The notes under the pieces are model-generated. The model was given only the letters and a program-made list of their open reading frames with translations. It had not been told where the DNA came from and ran no database searches. This document shows positions 8,003 to 15,970 of a stretch of 52,865 bases of DNA, piece by piece. Source of the stretch: Pseudomonas sp. R37(2017) (GTDB lineage Bacteria > Pseudomonadota > Gammaproteobacteria > Pseudomonadales > Pseudomonadaceae); the NCBI RefSeq assembly GCF_002113375.1, contig NZ_NEHO01000027.1, positions 1 to 52,865 on the forward strand, read 5' to 3'. The stretch's first letter is position 1, and each line of letters starts with the position of its first letter. The translations under genes and the position numbers were made by a program.

Positions 8003-9181
8003 TTACATCTGCGCCAACGCCTGCGCCAGATCTGCGCGCAAATCTTCCACATCCTCGACCCCCACCGACAAGCGCACCAAGCCGTCGCCGATCCCCAGTT
8101 CCGCGCGGGTATCCGGCGGGATGGTGGCGTGGGTCATGATCGCCGGGTGTTCGATCAGGCTTTCCACACCGCCCAGGCTCTCGGCCAGGGCGAAGATCCG
8201 TACGTTTTCGAGGAAGCGTTTGGCGCCGGCCAGGTCGCTGTTGAGGTCGAGGGAGATCATCCCGCCGAACCCGCGCATTTGTCGTTGGGCCAGTTCGTGT
8301 TGCGGGTGCGAGGGCAGGCCGGGGTAGTAGACCCGTGAGACTTGCGGCTGGCGCTCCAGCCACTGCGCCAGCTCCAGTGCGTTGCTGCAATGGCGCTCCA
8401 TGCGCAGGGCCAGGGTCTTGACCCCGCGCAGGGTGAGGAAGGCATCGAACGGGCCGGCGATGGCGCCGACGGCATTTTGCAAAAAGCCCAGGCGCTCGGC
8501 CAGTTCGGCGTTCTGCCCGACCACGGCGATGCCGCCGATCACGTCGGAGTGGCCGTTGAGGTACTTGGTGGTCGAATGCAGCACGATGTCGAAACCCAGC
8601 TCCAGCGGACGCTGGATCCATGGGCTGGCGAAAGTGTTGTCGGCCACGCAGATGATGCCGTGGGCGCGGCAGGTGCGGGCGATGGCGGCCAGGTCGGTGA
8701 GGCGCAGCAGCGGGTTGCTCGGGGTCTCGACCATGACCATGCGGGTGTCGTCTTGCAGGGATGCCTCGAACGCCGTCAGGTCGGTCAGGTCGACGAAGCT
8801 GAAGCGGTGCCCGGCGCTGCGCTGGCGCACCTTGTCGAACAGGCGGAAGGTGCCGCCGTACAGGTCGTTGCCGGAGACGATGTGCGAACCGGCGTCGAGC
8901 AGTTCCAGCACCGTGGAAATGGTCGCCAGCCCCGAGGCGAACGCAAAGCCCCGGGTACCGCCTTCGAGGTCGGCCACACAGCGTTCCAGGGCCCAGCGCG
9001 TCGGGTTGTGCGAACGCCCGTAGTCCAGGCCCTTGTGTACGCCGGGGCTCTGTTGCAGGTAGGTGGAGTTGGCGTAGATCGGCGGCATGAGCGCACCGGT
9101 GGACGGGTCCGGCGCTTGCCCGGCATGGATCACCCGGGTGGCGAAACCCTGTGGCGGGGCGTTTTTGTCCTGTCGGCTCAT
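8003..9181 (-). CDS. Cystathionine gamma-lyase / gamma-synthase family PLP enzyme
   Basis: This 392-residue Cys/Met-metabolism PLP enzyme has the PLP lysine at about K206 in LHSTTKYLNGHSDVIGG. Other family features are GLDYGRSHNPTRWALE near the N-terminus, CVADNTFASPWIQRPLELG, and SLGGVESLIEHPAIMTHA, which is typical of the gamma-lyase/synthase clade. It overlaps the cystathionine beta-synthase gene by 4 bp, so the two probably run reverse transsulfuration (homocysteine plus serine to cystathionine, then to cysteine). Gamma-lyase is favoured over gamma-synthase by that pairing. Confidence 0.88.
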   Translation of the reverse strand: MSRQDKNAPPQGFATRVIHAGQAPDPSTGALMPPIYANSTYLQQSPGVHKGLDYGRSHNPTRWALERCVADLEGGTRGFAFASGLATISTVLELLDAGSHIVSGNDLYGGTFRLFDKVRQRSAGHRFSFVDLTDLTAFEASLQDDTRMVMVETPSNPLLRLTDLAAIARTCRAHGIICVADNTFASPWIQRPLELGFDIVLHSTTKYLNGHSDVIGGIAVVGQNAELAERLGFLQNAVGAIAGPFDAFLTLRGVKTLALRMERHCSNALELAQWLERQPQVSRVYYPGLPSHPQHELAQRQMRGFGGMISLDLNSDLAGAKRFLENVRIFALAESLGGVESLIEHPAIMTHATIPPDTRAELGIGDGLVRLSVGVEDVEDLRADLAQALAQM

Positions 9182-10554
9182 GGCAGGGATCTCCGCAAAT
9201 GGTTGAGCATGTCGGTTCGGGTAATCAGGCCGTGGAAGCCCGAGGCATCCTGAATGATCGCCACCAGGCCACGGCCCAGCTCTGCCTCAAGTTCAGCCAG
9301 TGAGGCATTGGGGGACAGGGTTTGCAGTTTGTCGGTCATGGCGCTGGAGACGCTCTTGCGAAAGTGCGCCACGTCTTCATGCACGCCCAGCAGGATGTCG
9401 GACTCGTCGATCACGCCGACCAGTTGCTGCCCCCTCACCAGCACCGGCAGTTGCGAGACATCCGCCAGGCGCATGCGCTGGAACGCGGTGAGCAGGGTGT
9501 CGTCCGGCCCGACGCTGATCACCCGGCCATCCTCGAAGCGTCGCGCGATCAGGTCGCGCAGGTCGCCATAGTGCTTGCGTTGCAGCAGGCCCTGATCGTT
9601 CATCCACTGGTCGTTGTAGATCTTCGACAAATACCGCGTACCGGTGTCGCAGACGAAGCTGACGACCCGTTTCGGCGCTGTCTGTTCGCGGCAGTAGCGA
9701 AGGGCGGCGGCCAGCAGGGTGCCGGTCGACGAGCCGCCGAGAATGCCTTCGGCGCGCAGCAACTGGCGGGCGTGGTCGAAGCTTTCCTCGTCGCTGATCG
9801 AATAGGCGTGGCGCACGCTGGACAGGTCGGCGATCGACGGAATGAAGTCTTCGCCGATGCCTTCCACCGCCCAGGAACCGGGGGTGGGGAGTGTGCCACT
9901 GCGGCTGTACTCGGCCATCACCGAGCCGACCGGGTCGGCCAGGACCATTTCCAGGTCCGGCTGCACGCGTTTGAAGAAGCGCGTGAGCCCGGTCAGGGTG
10001 CCGGCCGAACCGACACCGACGACGATCGCGTCCACATCATGCTGAGTCTGTGCCCAGATCTCCGGCGCGGTGCTGCATTCGTGGGCCAGCGGGTTGGCCG
10101 GGTTGTTGAACTGGTCGGCGAAGAACGCATCGGGAATATCCGCCGCCAGTCGCGCGGCAACGTCCTGGTAATACTCGGGATGGCCCTTGCCGACGTCGGA
10201 GCGGGTGATGTGCACCTCGGCGCCCATGGCCTTGAGGTGCAAGACCTTCTCGGTGGACATCTTGTCCGGTACCACCAGCACCACCCGGTAGCCCTTGGCG
10301 CGACCGACCAGGGCCAGGCCCAGGCCAGTGTTGCCGGCGGTGGCTTCGACGATGGTGCCGCCGGGTCTGAGGCGGCCATCGCGTTCGGCGGCATCGATCA
10401 TCGCCAGGCCGATACGGTCCTTGATCGAACCGCCGGGGTTCTGTGATTCGAGTTTGAGAAACAGCGTGCACGGGCCGGTATCGAAACGGCTGACGCGCAC
10501 CAGCGGGGTATTGCCGATCAGTTCGAGTACGGCAGGACGGGAATTGTCGGGCAT
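9178..10554 (-). CDS. Cystathionine beta-synthase
   Basis: This 458-residue PLP enzyme condenses homocysteine (or an analogue) with serine. The PLP domain begins LELIGNTPLVRV, with the PLP lysine at K45 in NPGGSIKDRIG and TAGNTGLGLALVG as the substrate/PLP loop. Two C-terminal CBS domains occupy about residues 335-455, the layout of bacterial cystathionine beta-synthases and absent from plain cysteine synthases. The ATG at 10554 follows AAGGAGTGATGAC and is preferred to a start nine codons upstream that would contain that ribosome-binding site. It is coupled to the lyase by a 4-bp overlap and is divergent from the flavin monooxygenase operon. Confidence 0.9.
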   Translation of the reverse strand: MPDNSRPAVLELIGNTPLVRVSRFDTGPCTLFLKLESQNPGGSIKDRIGLAMIDAAERDGRLRPGGTIVEATAGNTGLGLALVGRAKGYRVVLVVPDKMSTEKVLHLKAMGAEVHITRSDVGKGHPEYYQDVAARLAADIPDAFFADQFNNPANPLAHECSTAPEIWAQTQHDVDAIVVGVGSAGTLTGLTRFFKRVQPDLEMVLADPVGSVMAEYSRSGTLPTPGSWAVEGIGEDFIPSIADLSSVRHAYSISDEESFDHARQLLRAEGILGGSSTGTLLAAALRYCREQTAPKRVVSFVCDTGTRYLSKIYNDQWMNDQGLLQRKHYGDLRDLIARRFEDGRVISVGPDDTLLTAFQRMRLADVSQLPVLVRGQQLVGVIDESDILLGVHEDVAHFRKSVSSAMTDKLQTLSPNASLAELEAELGRGLVAIIQDASGFHGLITRTDMLNHLRRSLP

Positions 10555-10828
10555 GTCATCACTCCTTGCGTGAATCCGCACTGGATGGACAGCAATCCGC
10601 GCCGGGTCTTCGCGCCGGTCGCGGGCAATGCATCGCTTGGACCATAGGCCGGGATCGGGCCCCGCGCAACCTCATGCAGCCAACCGGTCGGCTCGACGCT
10701 TTTTCCTCGCCAGCAACCACAAAAAACATAATTTCGCTAATCCCCGGCTCCGAACAGAATGCGGCCAACACCCTGACACCGATAGCGGCAGCAGAAGAAC
10801 AACAGTGATCAGAATCGAGGCGGCAGCC

Positions 10829-12190
10829 ATGACCGACCTGAATCAAACCACCTTTCAGAAGTGCACAGCCATGACAGTTGATAAAACCGTAATCGATACG
10901 CTTGTTGTTGGCGCCGGCCAGGCCGGCGTGGCCATGAGTGAACACTTGAGCAAACTCGGTGTGTCCCACCTCGTGCTGGAGCGCAACCGTATCGCCGAAG
11001 CCTGGCGCACCGGCCGCTGGGATTCGCTGGTGGCCAACGGGCCAGCATGGCACGACCGCTTCCCGGGCCTGGAATTCGACGGTCTGGACCCGGATGCCTT
11101 CGCCGGCAAAGAGCAAGTGGCTCAGTACTTCGAAGCCTATGCCCGCAAATTCAATGCACCTATCCGCACCGGCGTGGAAGTGAAAAAAGTTGCACGCAAT
11201 GTCGATCGTCCGGGTTTCACCGTTGAAACCTCCGATGGCGTGATCGAGGCCCGCCATGTGGTGGTCGCCACCGGCCCTTTCCAGCGTCCGGCCATTCCGC
11301 CCATTGCTGCGCAAATCGCCGGCATCACCCAGATTCACTCCGCCCAGTACTACAACCCGCAGCAACTGGCCGAAGGCGCCGTGCTGGTGGTGGGCGCCGG
11401 TTCTTCGGGGGTACAGATCGCCGATGAGCTGCAACGTTCCGGCAAACAGGTCTACCTGTCGGTCGGCGCCCACGACCGTCCGCCGCGTGCCTATCGCAAC
11501 CGTGATTTCTGCTGGTGGCTGGGGGTGCTCGGCGAGTGGGATGCCGAAGCCATGCAACCGGGCAAGGAGCACGTGACCATCGCCGTGAGCGGTGCCCGTG
11601 GCGGCCACACCGTGGACTTCCGTCGCCTGGCCCATCAGGGCATGACCCTGGTCGGCCTGACCCAGGCATTCAACGGTGCCGTGGTGAGTTTCGAAAACAA
11701 CCTCGCCGACAACATCCAGCGTGGCGATGAAAACTACCTCGCGCTGCTCGACAAGGCCGACGCCTATATCGAACGCAACGGCCTGGATCTGCCGCTGGAA
11801 CCCGAAGCCCGCGCCATGCTGGCCGATCCGGACTGCGTGACCCATCCGATCCTTGAGCTGGACCTGGTCAAGGCCGGCGTCACCACGATCATCTGGGCCA
11901 CCGGTTACTCCACCGATTACAGCTGGCTGAAGGTCGATGCCTTCAAGGACAACGGCAAGCCGCAGCACCAGCGCGGTGTGTCGGCCGAGCCCGGCATCTA
12001 CTTTGTTGGCCTGCCATGGCAGTCCCGGCGTGGTTCCGCCTTCATCTGGGGTGTTTGGCACGACGCCAAGCACATCGCCGATCACATCGTTAAACAGCAC
12101 ACCTATTTCAACTACCGGGATGCCAACCAGCGTCAAGCCGACGCCGCCCGTGCACCTCTTCAGAAAGCCAGCCTCATGGGAGTTCGTTAA
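10829..12190 (+). CDS. Flavin-containing monooxygenase (CzcO-like NAD(P)/FAD oxidoreductase)
   Basis: This 453-residue class B flavoprotein has two Rossmann motifs: DTLVVGAGQAGVAMSEHL (FAD) near the N-terminus and AVLVVGAGSSGVQIADEL (NADPH) near the middle, plus VVVATGPFQRPAIPP and a C-terminal ATGY motif (IIWATGYSTDYSW). It should hydroxylate a soft nucleophile (N, S) or a ketone using NADPH and O2. Translation from 10829 is likely; 10871 is an alternative that also keeps the FAD motif. It starts an operon with RidA-like, DUF1028, M20 and binding-protein genes; the stop overlaps the next start (TAATG). Substrate unknown; a nitrogenous compound is inferred. Confidence 0.86.
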   Translation: MTDLNQTTFQKCTAMTVDKTVIDTLVVGAGQAGVAMSEHLSKLGVSHLVLERNRIAEAWRTGRWDSLVANGPAWHDRFPGLEFDGLDPDAFAGKEQVAQYFEAYARKFNAPIRTGVEVKKVARNVDRPGFTVETSDGVIEARHVVVATGPFQRPAIPPIAAQIAGITQIHSAQYYNPQQLAEGAVLVVGAGSSGVQIADELQRSGKQVYLSVGAHDRPPRAYRNRDFCWWLGVLGEWDAEAMQPGKEHVTIAVSGARGGHTVDFRRLAHQGMTLVGLTQAFNGAVVSFENNLADNIQRGDENYLALLDKADAYIERNGLDLPLEPEARAMLADPDCVTHPILELDLVKAGVTTIIWATGYSTDYSWLKVDAFKDNGKPQHQRGVSAEPGIYFVGLPWQSRRGSAFIWGVWHDAKHIADHIVKQHTYFNYRDANQRQADAARAPLQKASLMGVR

Positions 12191-12600
12191 TGCCTACTCA
12201 TACCCGCATCCGCATGTTCAACACCAAAGACACCTACCCGAACCAGTCGCTCGACAACGACCTGTGCCAGGCCGTGCGCGCCGGCAACACCGTGTATGTG
12301 CGTGGCCAGGTCGGCACCGACTTCAACGGCCAACTGGTCGGCCTCGGTGATCCGCGCGCCCAGGCCGAACAGGCCATGCGCAACGTCAAGCAACTGCTGG
12401 AAGAGGCGGGCAGCGACCTGAGCCACATCGTCAAGACCACCACCTACCTGATCGACCCGCGCTACCGCGAGCCGGTGTACCAGGAAGTCGGCAAATGGCT
12501 CAAGGGTGTGTTCCCGATTTCCACCGGCCTGGTGGTCAGCGCCCTCGGCCAGCCGCAGTGGCTGATGGAAATCGACGTGATTGCCGTTATCCCCGAATAA
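12190..12600 (+). CDS. RidA/YjgF family protein, non-canonical
   Basis: This 136-residue small trimer-forming Rid superfamily protein has the typical body: VRAGNTVYVRGQVGTDFNGQ, then EQAMRNVKQLLEEAGSDLSH and VKTTTYLIDPRYREPVY. Canonical RidA enamine deaminases carry an essential Arg in a P-x-R motif near the C-terminus; here the aligned stretch reads FPISTGLVVSAL with no Arg. It therefore probably belongs to one of the Rid subfamilies lacking proven deaminase activity. It overlaps the monooxygenase stop by one base and lies 10 bp before DUF1028. Confidence 0.88.
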   Translation: MPTHTRIRMFNTKDTYPNQSLDNDLCQAVRAGNTVYVRGQVGTDFNGQLVGLGDPRAQAEQAMRNVKQLLEEAGSDLSHIVKTTTYLIDPRYREPVYQEVGKWLKGVFPISTGLVVSALGQPQWLMEIDVIAVIPE

Positions 12601-12610
12601 GGAATTCGCC

Positions 12611-13285
12611 ATGACCTTTTCCATCGTTGGTCGCTGCGCCGAGACCGGCCAGCTGGGCATTGCCATCAGCTCTTCGAGCATTGCCGTCGGCGCGCGTTGC
12701 CCCTGGTTGCGGGCCGGTGTCGGCGCGGTGTCGAGCCAGAACATCACGCTGCCGGCGCTCGGCCCGCAGATCCTCGATGAACTGGCCAACGGCTCGGCGC
12801 CGCCCCAGGCACTGGACCACTCATTGACCCGCAACGGCTACAGCCAGTACCGCCAGGTGGCGGTGGTCGATGCCCAGGGGCGCACAGCGGTGTTCAGCGG
12901 CAACCATGCGCTGGGCATCAACAACGCCGTGGCCGGTGACCAATGCGTGGCGGCCGGCAACCTGCTGGCCAACAGTGGGGTGATCGAGGCGATGGTCGCG
13001 GCGTTCGAAACCAGCGAAGGCTGCCTCGCCACCCGACTGATGAATGCCTTGCAGGCCGGGCAGGATGCCGGTGGCGAAGCCGGCGCGGTGCACTCGGCGG
13101 CGCTGTCGGTGGTCGGTGACCTGACCTGGCCGATAGTCGACCTGCGGGTGGATTGGGCCGATGAAAATCCGATTGGCGAGCTGGGCAAACTGTGGACGGC
13201 CTACGAGCCGCAATTGCAGGACTACCTGACCCGCGCCCTCAATCCGACCCTGGCCCCCGCGTATGGAGTGCCCGGCGATGAGTGA
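12611..13285 (+). CDS. DUF1028 domain-containing protein
   Basis: This 224-residue protein is DUF1028 along its whole length. The N-terminus MTFSIVGRCAETGQLGIAIS and the SSSIAVGARCPWLRAGVGAVSSQ block suggest an Ntn-hydrolase-like fold, although that is inference from family resemblance. The biochemical role of DUF1028 is not established; genes of this family often neighbour RidA and amidase/deacylase genes. The ATG at 12611 follows AAGGAATTCGCC. The stop overlaps the M20 gene start. Confidence 0.85.
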   Translation: MTFSIVGRCAETGQLGIAISSSSIAVGARCPWLRAGVGAVSSQNITLPALGPQILDELANGSAPPQALDHSLTRNGYSQYRQVAVVDAQGRTAVFSGNHALGINNAVAGDQCVAAGNLLANSGVIEAMVAAFETSEGCLATRLMNALQAGQDAGGEAGAVHSAALSVVGDLTWPIVDLRVDWADENPIGELGKLWTAYEPQLQDYLTRALNPTLAPAYGVPGDE

Positions 13286-14447
13286 GTTGCGCAGCCGCGC
13301 CATGCTCGCGCGGTTGATCGGGTTCGCCACGGTCAGCCGCGACTCGAACCTTGAGCTGATCGAGTTCGTGCGCGACTACCTGAGCGACCTGGGCGTGGAT
13401 TGCGAATTGATCTACAACGCCGAGCGGACCAAGGCCAATCTGTTGGCCACGGTCGGCCCGCGCGTGGCTGGCGGCATCGTGCTGTCCGGTCACACCGACG
13501 TGGTGCCGGTGGACGGTCAGGCGTGGACGGTCGAGCCGTTCAGCCTGAGCGAGGCGGGCGGCAAGCTTTACGGCCGTGGTACGGCGGACATGAAGGGGTA
13601 TCTGGCATCGGTGCTGGCGGCCGTGCCGATGTTTCTCGCCAGTCCATTGAAGCGCCCGGTGCATCTGGCGTTTTCCTATGACGAAGAGGTCGGCTGCCTC
13701 GGCGTGCGCGGTTTGCTGGAAGTGCTGCCCCAGCGCATCCCGGCCCCGGCGTTGTGCCTGATCGGTGAGCCGACCGAGCTCAAGCCGGTGCTCGGCCACA
13801 AGGGCAAATTGGCGATGCGCTGCCATGTGCGCGGTGCGGCCTGTCATTCGGCGTACGCGCCTTATGGGGTCAATGCCATCGAGCAGGCGGCGCGCCTGAT
13901 CGGTCGGCTGGGCGACATCGGCGCCACCCTGGCCCGTCCGCAGTTGCACGACAAGCGTTTCGATCCGGCGTTCTCGACGGTGCAGGTCGGGGTGATCCAG
14001 GGCGGTACGGCGCTGAACATCGTGCCAGCCGATTGCCGTTTCGATTTCGAGATACGCGCCTTGCCGGACTTCGCCCCGCAAGTGGTCGTCGACGAGTTGC
14101 AGGACTATGCCGAGCAGACGTTGCTGCCGGCCATGCAGGCCGTGAACACCGATACCGGCATCCGCTTTGAAAAAATCTCGGCCTATCCAGGTCTGGCGAC
14201 GCCAGCCGACAGCGCAGCCGCCCGGCTGATTGCCGGGCTGTGTGGCAGTGACGAGTTCAGCACCGTGGCGTTTGGCACCGAAGGCGGGTTGTTCGACCAG
14301 GCCGGCATTCCATCGGTGGTCTGCGGTCCCGGCAGCATGGACCAGGGGCACAAGCCCGATGAATTTGTCAGCGTCGAACAGATGGCGGCGTGTGATCGCC
14401 TGATGGATCGCCTGGCGGCGTACTTGAGTGAATCCGAACACCCATGA
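13278..14447 (+). CDS. M20 family deacylase, acetylornithine deacetylase (ArgE)-like
   Basis: This 389-residue cytoplasmic dinuclear zinc hydrolase shows the M20 ligands in order: LSGHTDVVPVDG (His, Asp), YGRGTADMKGYLA (bridging Asp), FSYDEEVGCLG (Glu-Glu), and C-terminal VCGPGSMDQGHKPDEFV (His). This matches ArgE, which releases acetate and ornithine from N-acetylornithine. Placement in a catabolic operon rather than with arg genes suggests another N-acyl amino acid or N-acylated amine as substrate. The ATG at 13278 overlaps the DUF1028 stop; a start at 13263 is less likely. Confidence 0.87.
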   Translation: MSELRSRAMLARLIGFATVSRDSNLELIEFVRDYLSDLGVDCELIYNAERTKANLLATVGPRVAGGIVLSGHTDVVPVDGQAWTVEPFSLSEAGGKLYGRGTADMKGYLASVLAAVPMFLASPLKRPVHLAFSYDEEVGCLGVRGLLEVLPQRIPAPALCLIGEPTELKPVLGHKGKLAMRCHVRGAACHSAYAPYGVNAIEQAARLIGRLGDIGATLARPQLHDKRFDPAFSTVQVGVIQGGTALNIVPADCRFDFEIRALPDFAPQVVVDELQDYAEQTLLPAMQAVNTDTGIRFEKISAYPGLATPADSAAARLIAGLCGSDEFSTVAFGTEGGLFDQAGIPSVVCGPGSMDQGHKPDEFVSVEQMAACDRLMDRLAAYLSESEHP

Positions 14448-14482
14448 CAACAACGGGTCGTCCAGGCCCGAGGAAGCGATCC

Positions 14483-15523
14483 ATGTCCAGATCCTTGCGT
14501 TGCAGTGTGCCGTTTGCCCTGGCGTTGTTGAGTGCCAGTGTGTGGGCGGCCCCCCAGGACCTCACCGTGATTTCCTTCGGCGGTGCTACCAAACAGGCCC
14601 AGGATAAGGCCTACTTCCAGCCCTTCAACGCCAGTGGCGCGGGCAACATCATCGCCGGTGAGTACAACGGCGAGCTGTCGAAGATCAAGGCCATGGTCTC
14701 GGCCGGCCATACCAGTTGGGACGTGGTGGAAGTCGAAAGCCCCGAGCTGTTGCGTGGCTGCGAGGAAGGCCTGTTCGAGAAGCTCGATGCGGGACGCTTC
14801 GGTGATTCGGCGAACTTCGTGCCCGGTGCGCTGACCGAATGCGGGGTAGCCACTTACGTCTGGTCGATGGTCATGGCCTATGACCAGAGCAAGCAGGCCA
14901 AGGCGCCGCAATCCTGGGCGGACTTCTGGAACGTGGCCGACTTCCCGGGCAAGCGTGGCCTGCGCAAGAGCGCCAAGTACACCCTGGAAATCGCCTTGCT
15001 GGCCGACGGCGTGAAGGCGGACGATGTGTACAAGGTCTTGAGCACGCCCCAAGGCGTGGCGCGGGCCTTTGCCAAGCTCGATCAGATCAAGCCGAACATC
15101 CAGTGGTGGGAGGCGGGCGCCCAGCCGGCGCAATGGCTGGTGGCCGGGGACGTGGTGATGAGCGCAGCCTACAACGGCCGGATCGCCTCGGCGCAGAAGG
15201 AAGGGATGAAACTGAACATCGTCTGGCCGCAGAGCCTGTACGACCCGGAATATTGGGCGGTGGTCAAAGGCACGCCGAACAAGGCGCTGGCGGAAAACTT
15301 CATTGCCTTTGCCAGCCAGCCGCAGACGCAAAAAGTCTTCTCGGAAAACATCCCTTACGGACCGGTACATCGCCAGACCCTGCCATTGCTGCCCAAGGAC
15401 GTGCAGGCGCAACTGCCGACCGCCGAGGCCAACCTGGCCGGCGCGCGGGCGGTGGACGCGGAGTTCTGGGTTGACCATGGCGAAGAGCTGGAACAACGCT
15501 TCAATGCCTGGGCCGCACGCTGA
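14483..15523 (+). CDS. Polyamine-type ABC transporter binding protein (PotD/PotF-like), orphan
   Basis: This 346-residue periplasmic protein has a Sec signal peptide (about residues 1-23, cut after VWAA). The mature start QDLTVISFGGATKQAQDKAY, plus WDVVEVESPELLRGCEEGL and CGVATYVWSMVMAYD, resembles the spermidine/putrescine binding family. The ATG at 14483 follows AGGAAG; the longer frame from 14444 would spoil the signal peptide. No permease or ATPase gene follows, since REP repeats begin 20 bp after the stop. It must use a transporter encoded elsewhere, or its transporter genes were lost. The ligand probably resembles the operon's substrate. Confidence 0.85.
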   Translation: MSRSLRCSVPFALALLSASVWAAPQDLTVISFGGATKQAQDKAYFQPFNASGAGNIIAGEYNGELSKIKAMVSAGHTSWDVVEVESPELLRGCEEGLFEKLDAGRFGDSANFVPGALTECGVATYVWSMVMAYDQSKQAKAPQSWADFWNVADFPGKRGLRKSAKYTLEIALLADGVKADDVYKVLSTPQGVARAFAKLDQIKPNIQWWEAGAQPAQWLVAGDVVMSAAYNGRIASAQKEGMKLNIVWPQSLYDPEYWAVVKGTPNKALAENFIAFASQPQTQKVFSENIPYGPVHRQTLPLLPKDVQAQLPTAEANLAGARAVDAEFWVDHGEELEQRFNAWAAR

Positions 15524-15543
15524 AACAGGCACCGCCGAACCCC

Positions 15544-15748
15544 GTAGGAGCGAGCATGCTCGCGATAAGGCCGTCTGTTCCAACGTCTTCGTTGGCTGAC
15601 ACACCGCCATCGCGAGCGTGCTCGCTCCTACAGAAAAACCTGGTACACACAGGGACCCCGTAGGAGCGAGCATGCTCGCGATGAGGCCGTCAGTTTCAAC
15701 ATCTTCGTTGGCTGATGCACCGCTATCGCGAGCGTGCTCGCTCCTACA
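15544..15748. repeat. Two REP palindrome units in tandem
   Basis: Two inverted-repeat units occupy 15544-15632 and 15660-15748. Each has outer arms GTAGGAGCGAGCATGCTCGC / GCGAGCGTGCTCGCTCCTAC around TTTCGTTGGCTGA-like inner sequence. They are of the same GTAGGAGC type as the array at 7506-7994 but with a different central segment. Confidence 0.92.
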
Positions 15749-15970
15749 GGGATTTTGTCGTTTGTGCTGTGCTTTGTTTCGTGTCGAAATTGCTTTTTTC
15801 TGCCGAAATGGCCAGGTAATTGCGCAATCTTTTTTAAAGTTTAAAGGCACAAATTAACTAATTTTCCTTCCCGCGCTCTTTGTCCATGATCGCTTCCAAC
15901 AAGAAATGCGCAGGCACGCCCGCGCACACCGAAGTACGAACACGTACTCATCCTTGCCTTGGAGTTCGTC
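15749..15970 (+). promoter_or_regulatory. AT-rich leader of the NCS1 permease gene
   Basis: This stretch between the REP pair and the permease start is much more AT-rich than its surroundings and probably holds the promoter. It contains a perfect palindrome ATTGCGCAAT (15819-15828) followed by a T run, and an inverted repeat AGTACG-AACA-CGTACT (15933-15948) 23 bp before the ATG. I cannot assign a regulator to either. Confidence 0.4.

Noticed and set aside
7201..8139. Open frames reading through the REP array on both strands, with repeated SRACSLLQ-like peptides
   Set aside because: The peptide repeats merely translate the REP DNA; no ribosome-binding site or known family.
10559..12136. Minus-strand open frame of about 525 codons opposite the flavin monooxygenase
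   Set aside because: Shadow frame. The plus-strand protein has two intact Rossmann motifs and fits the operon.
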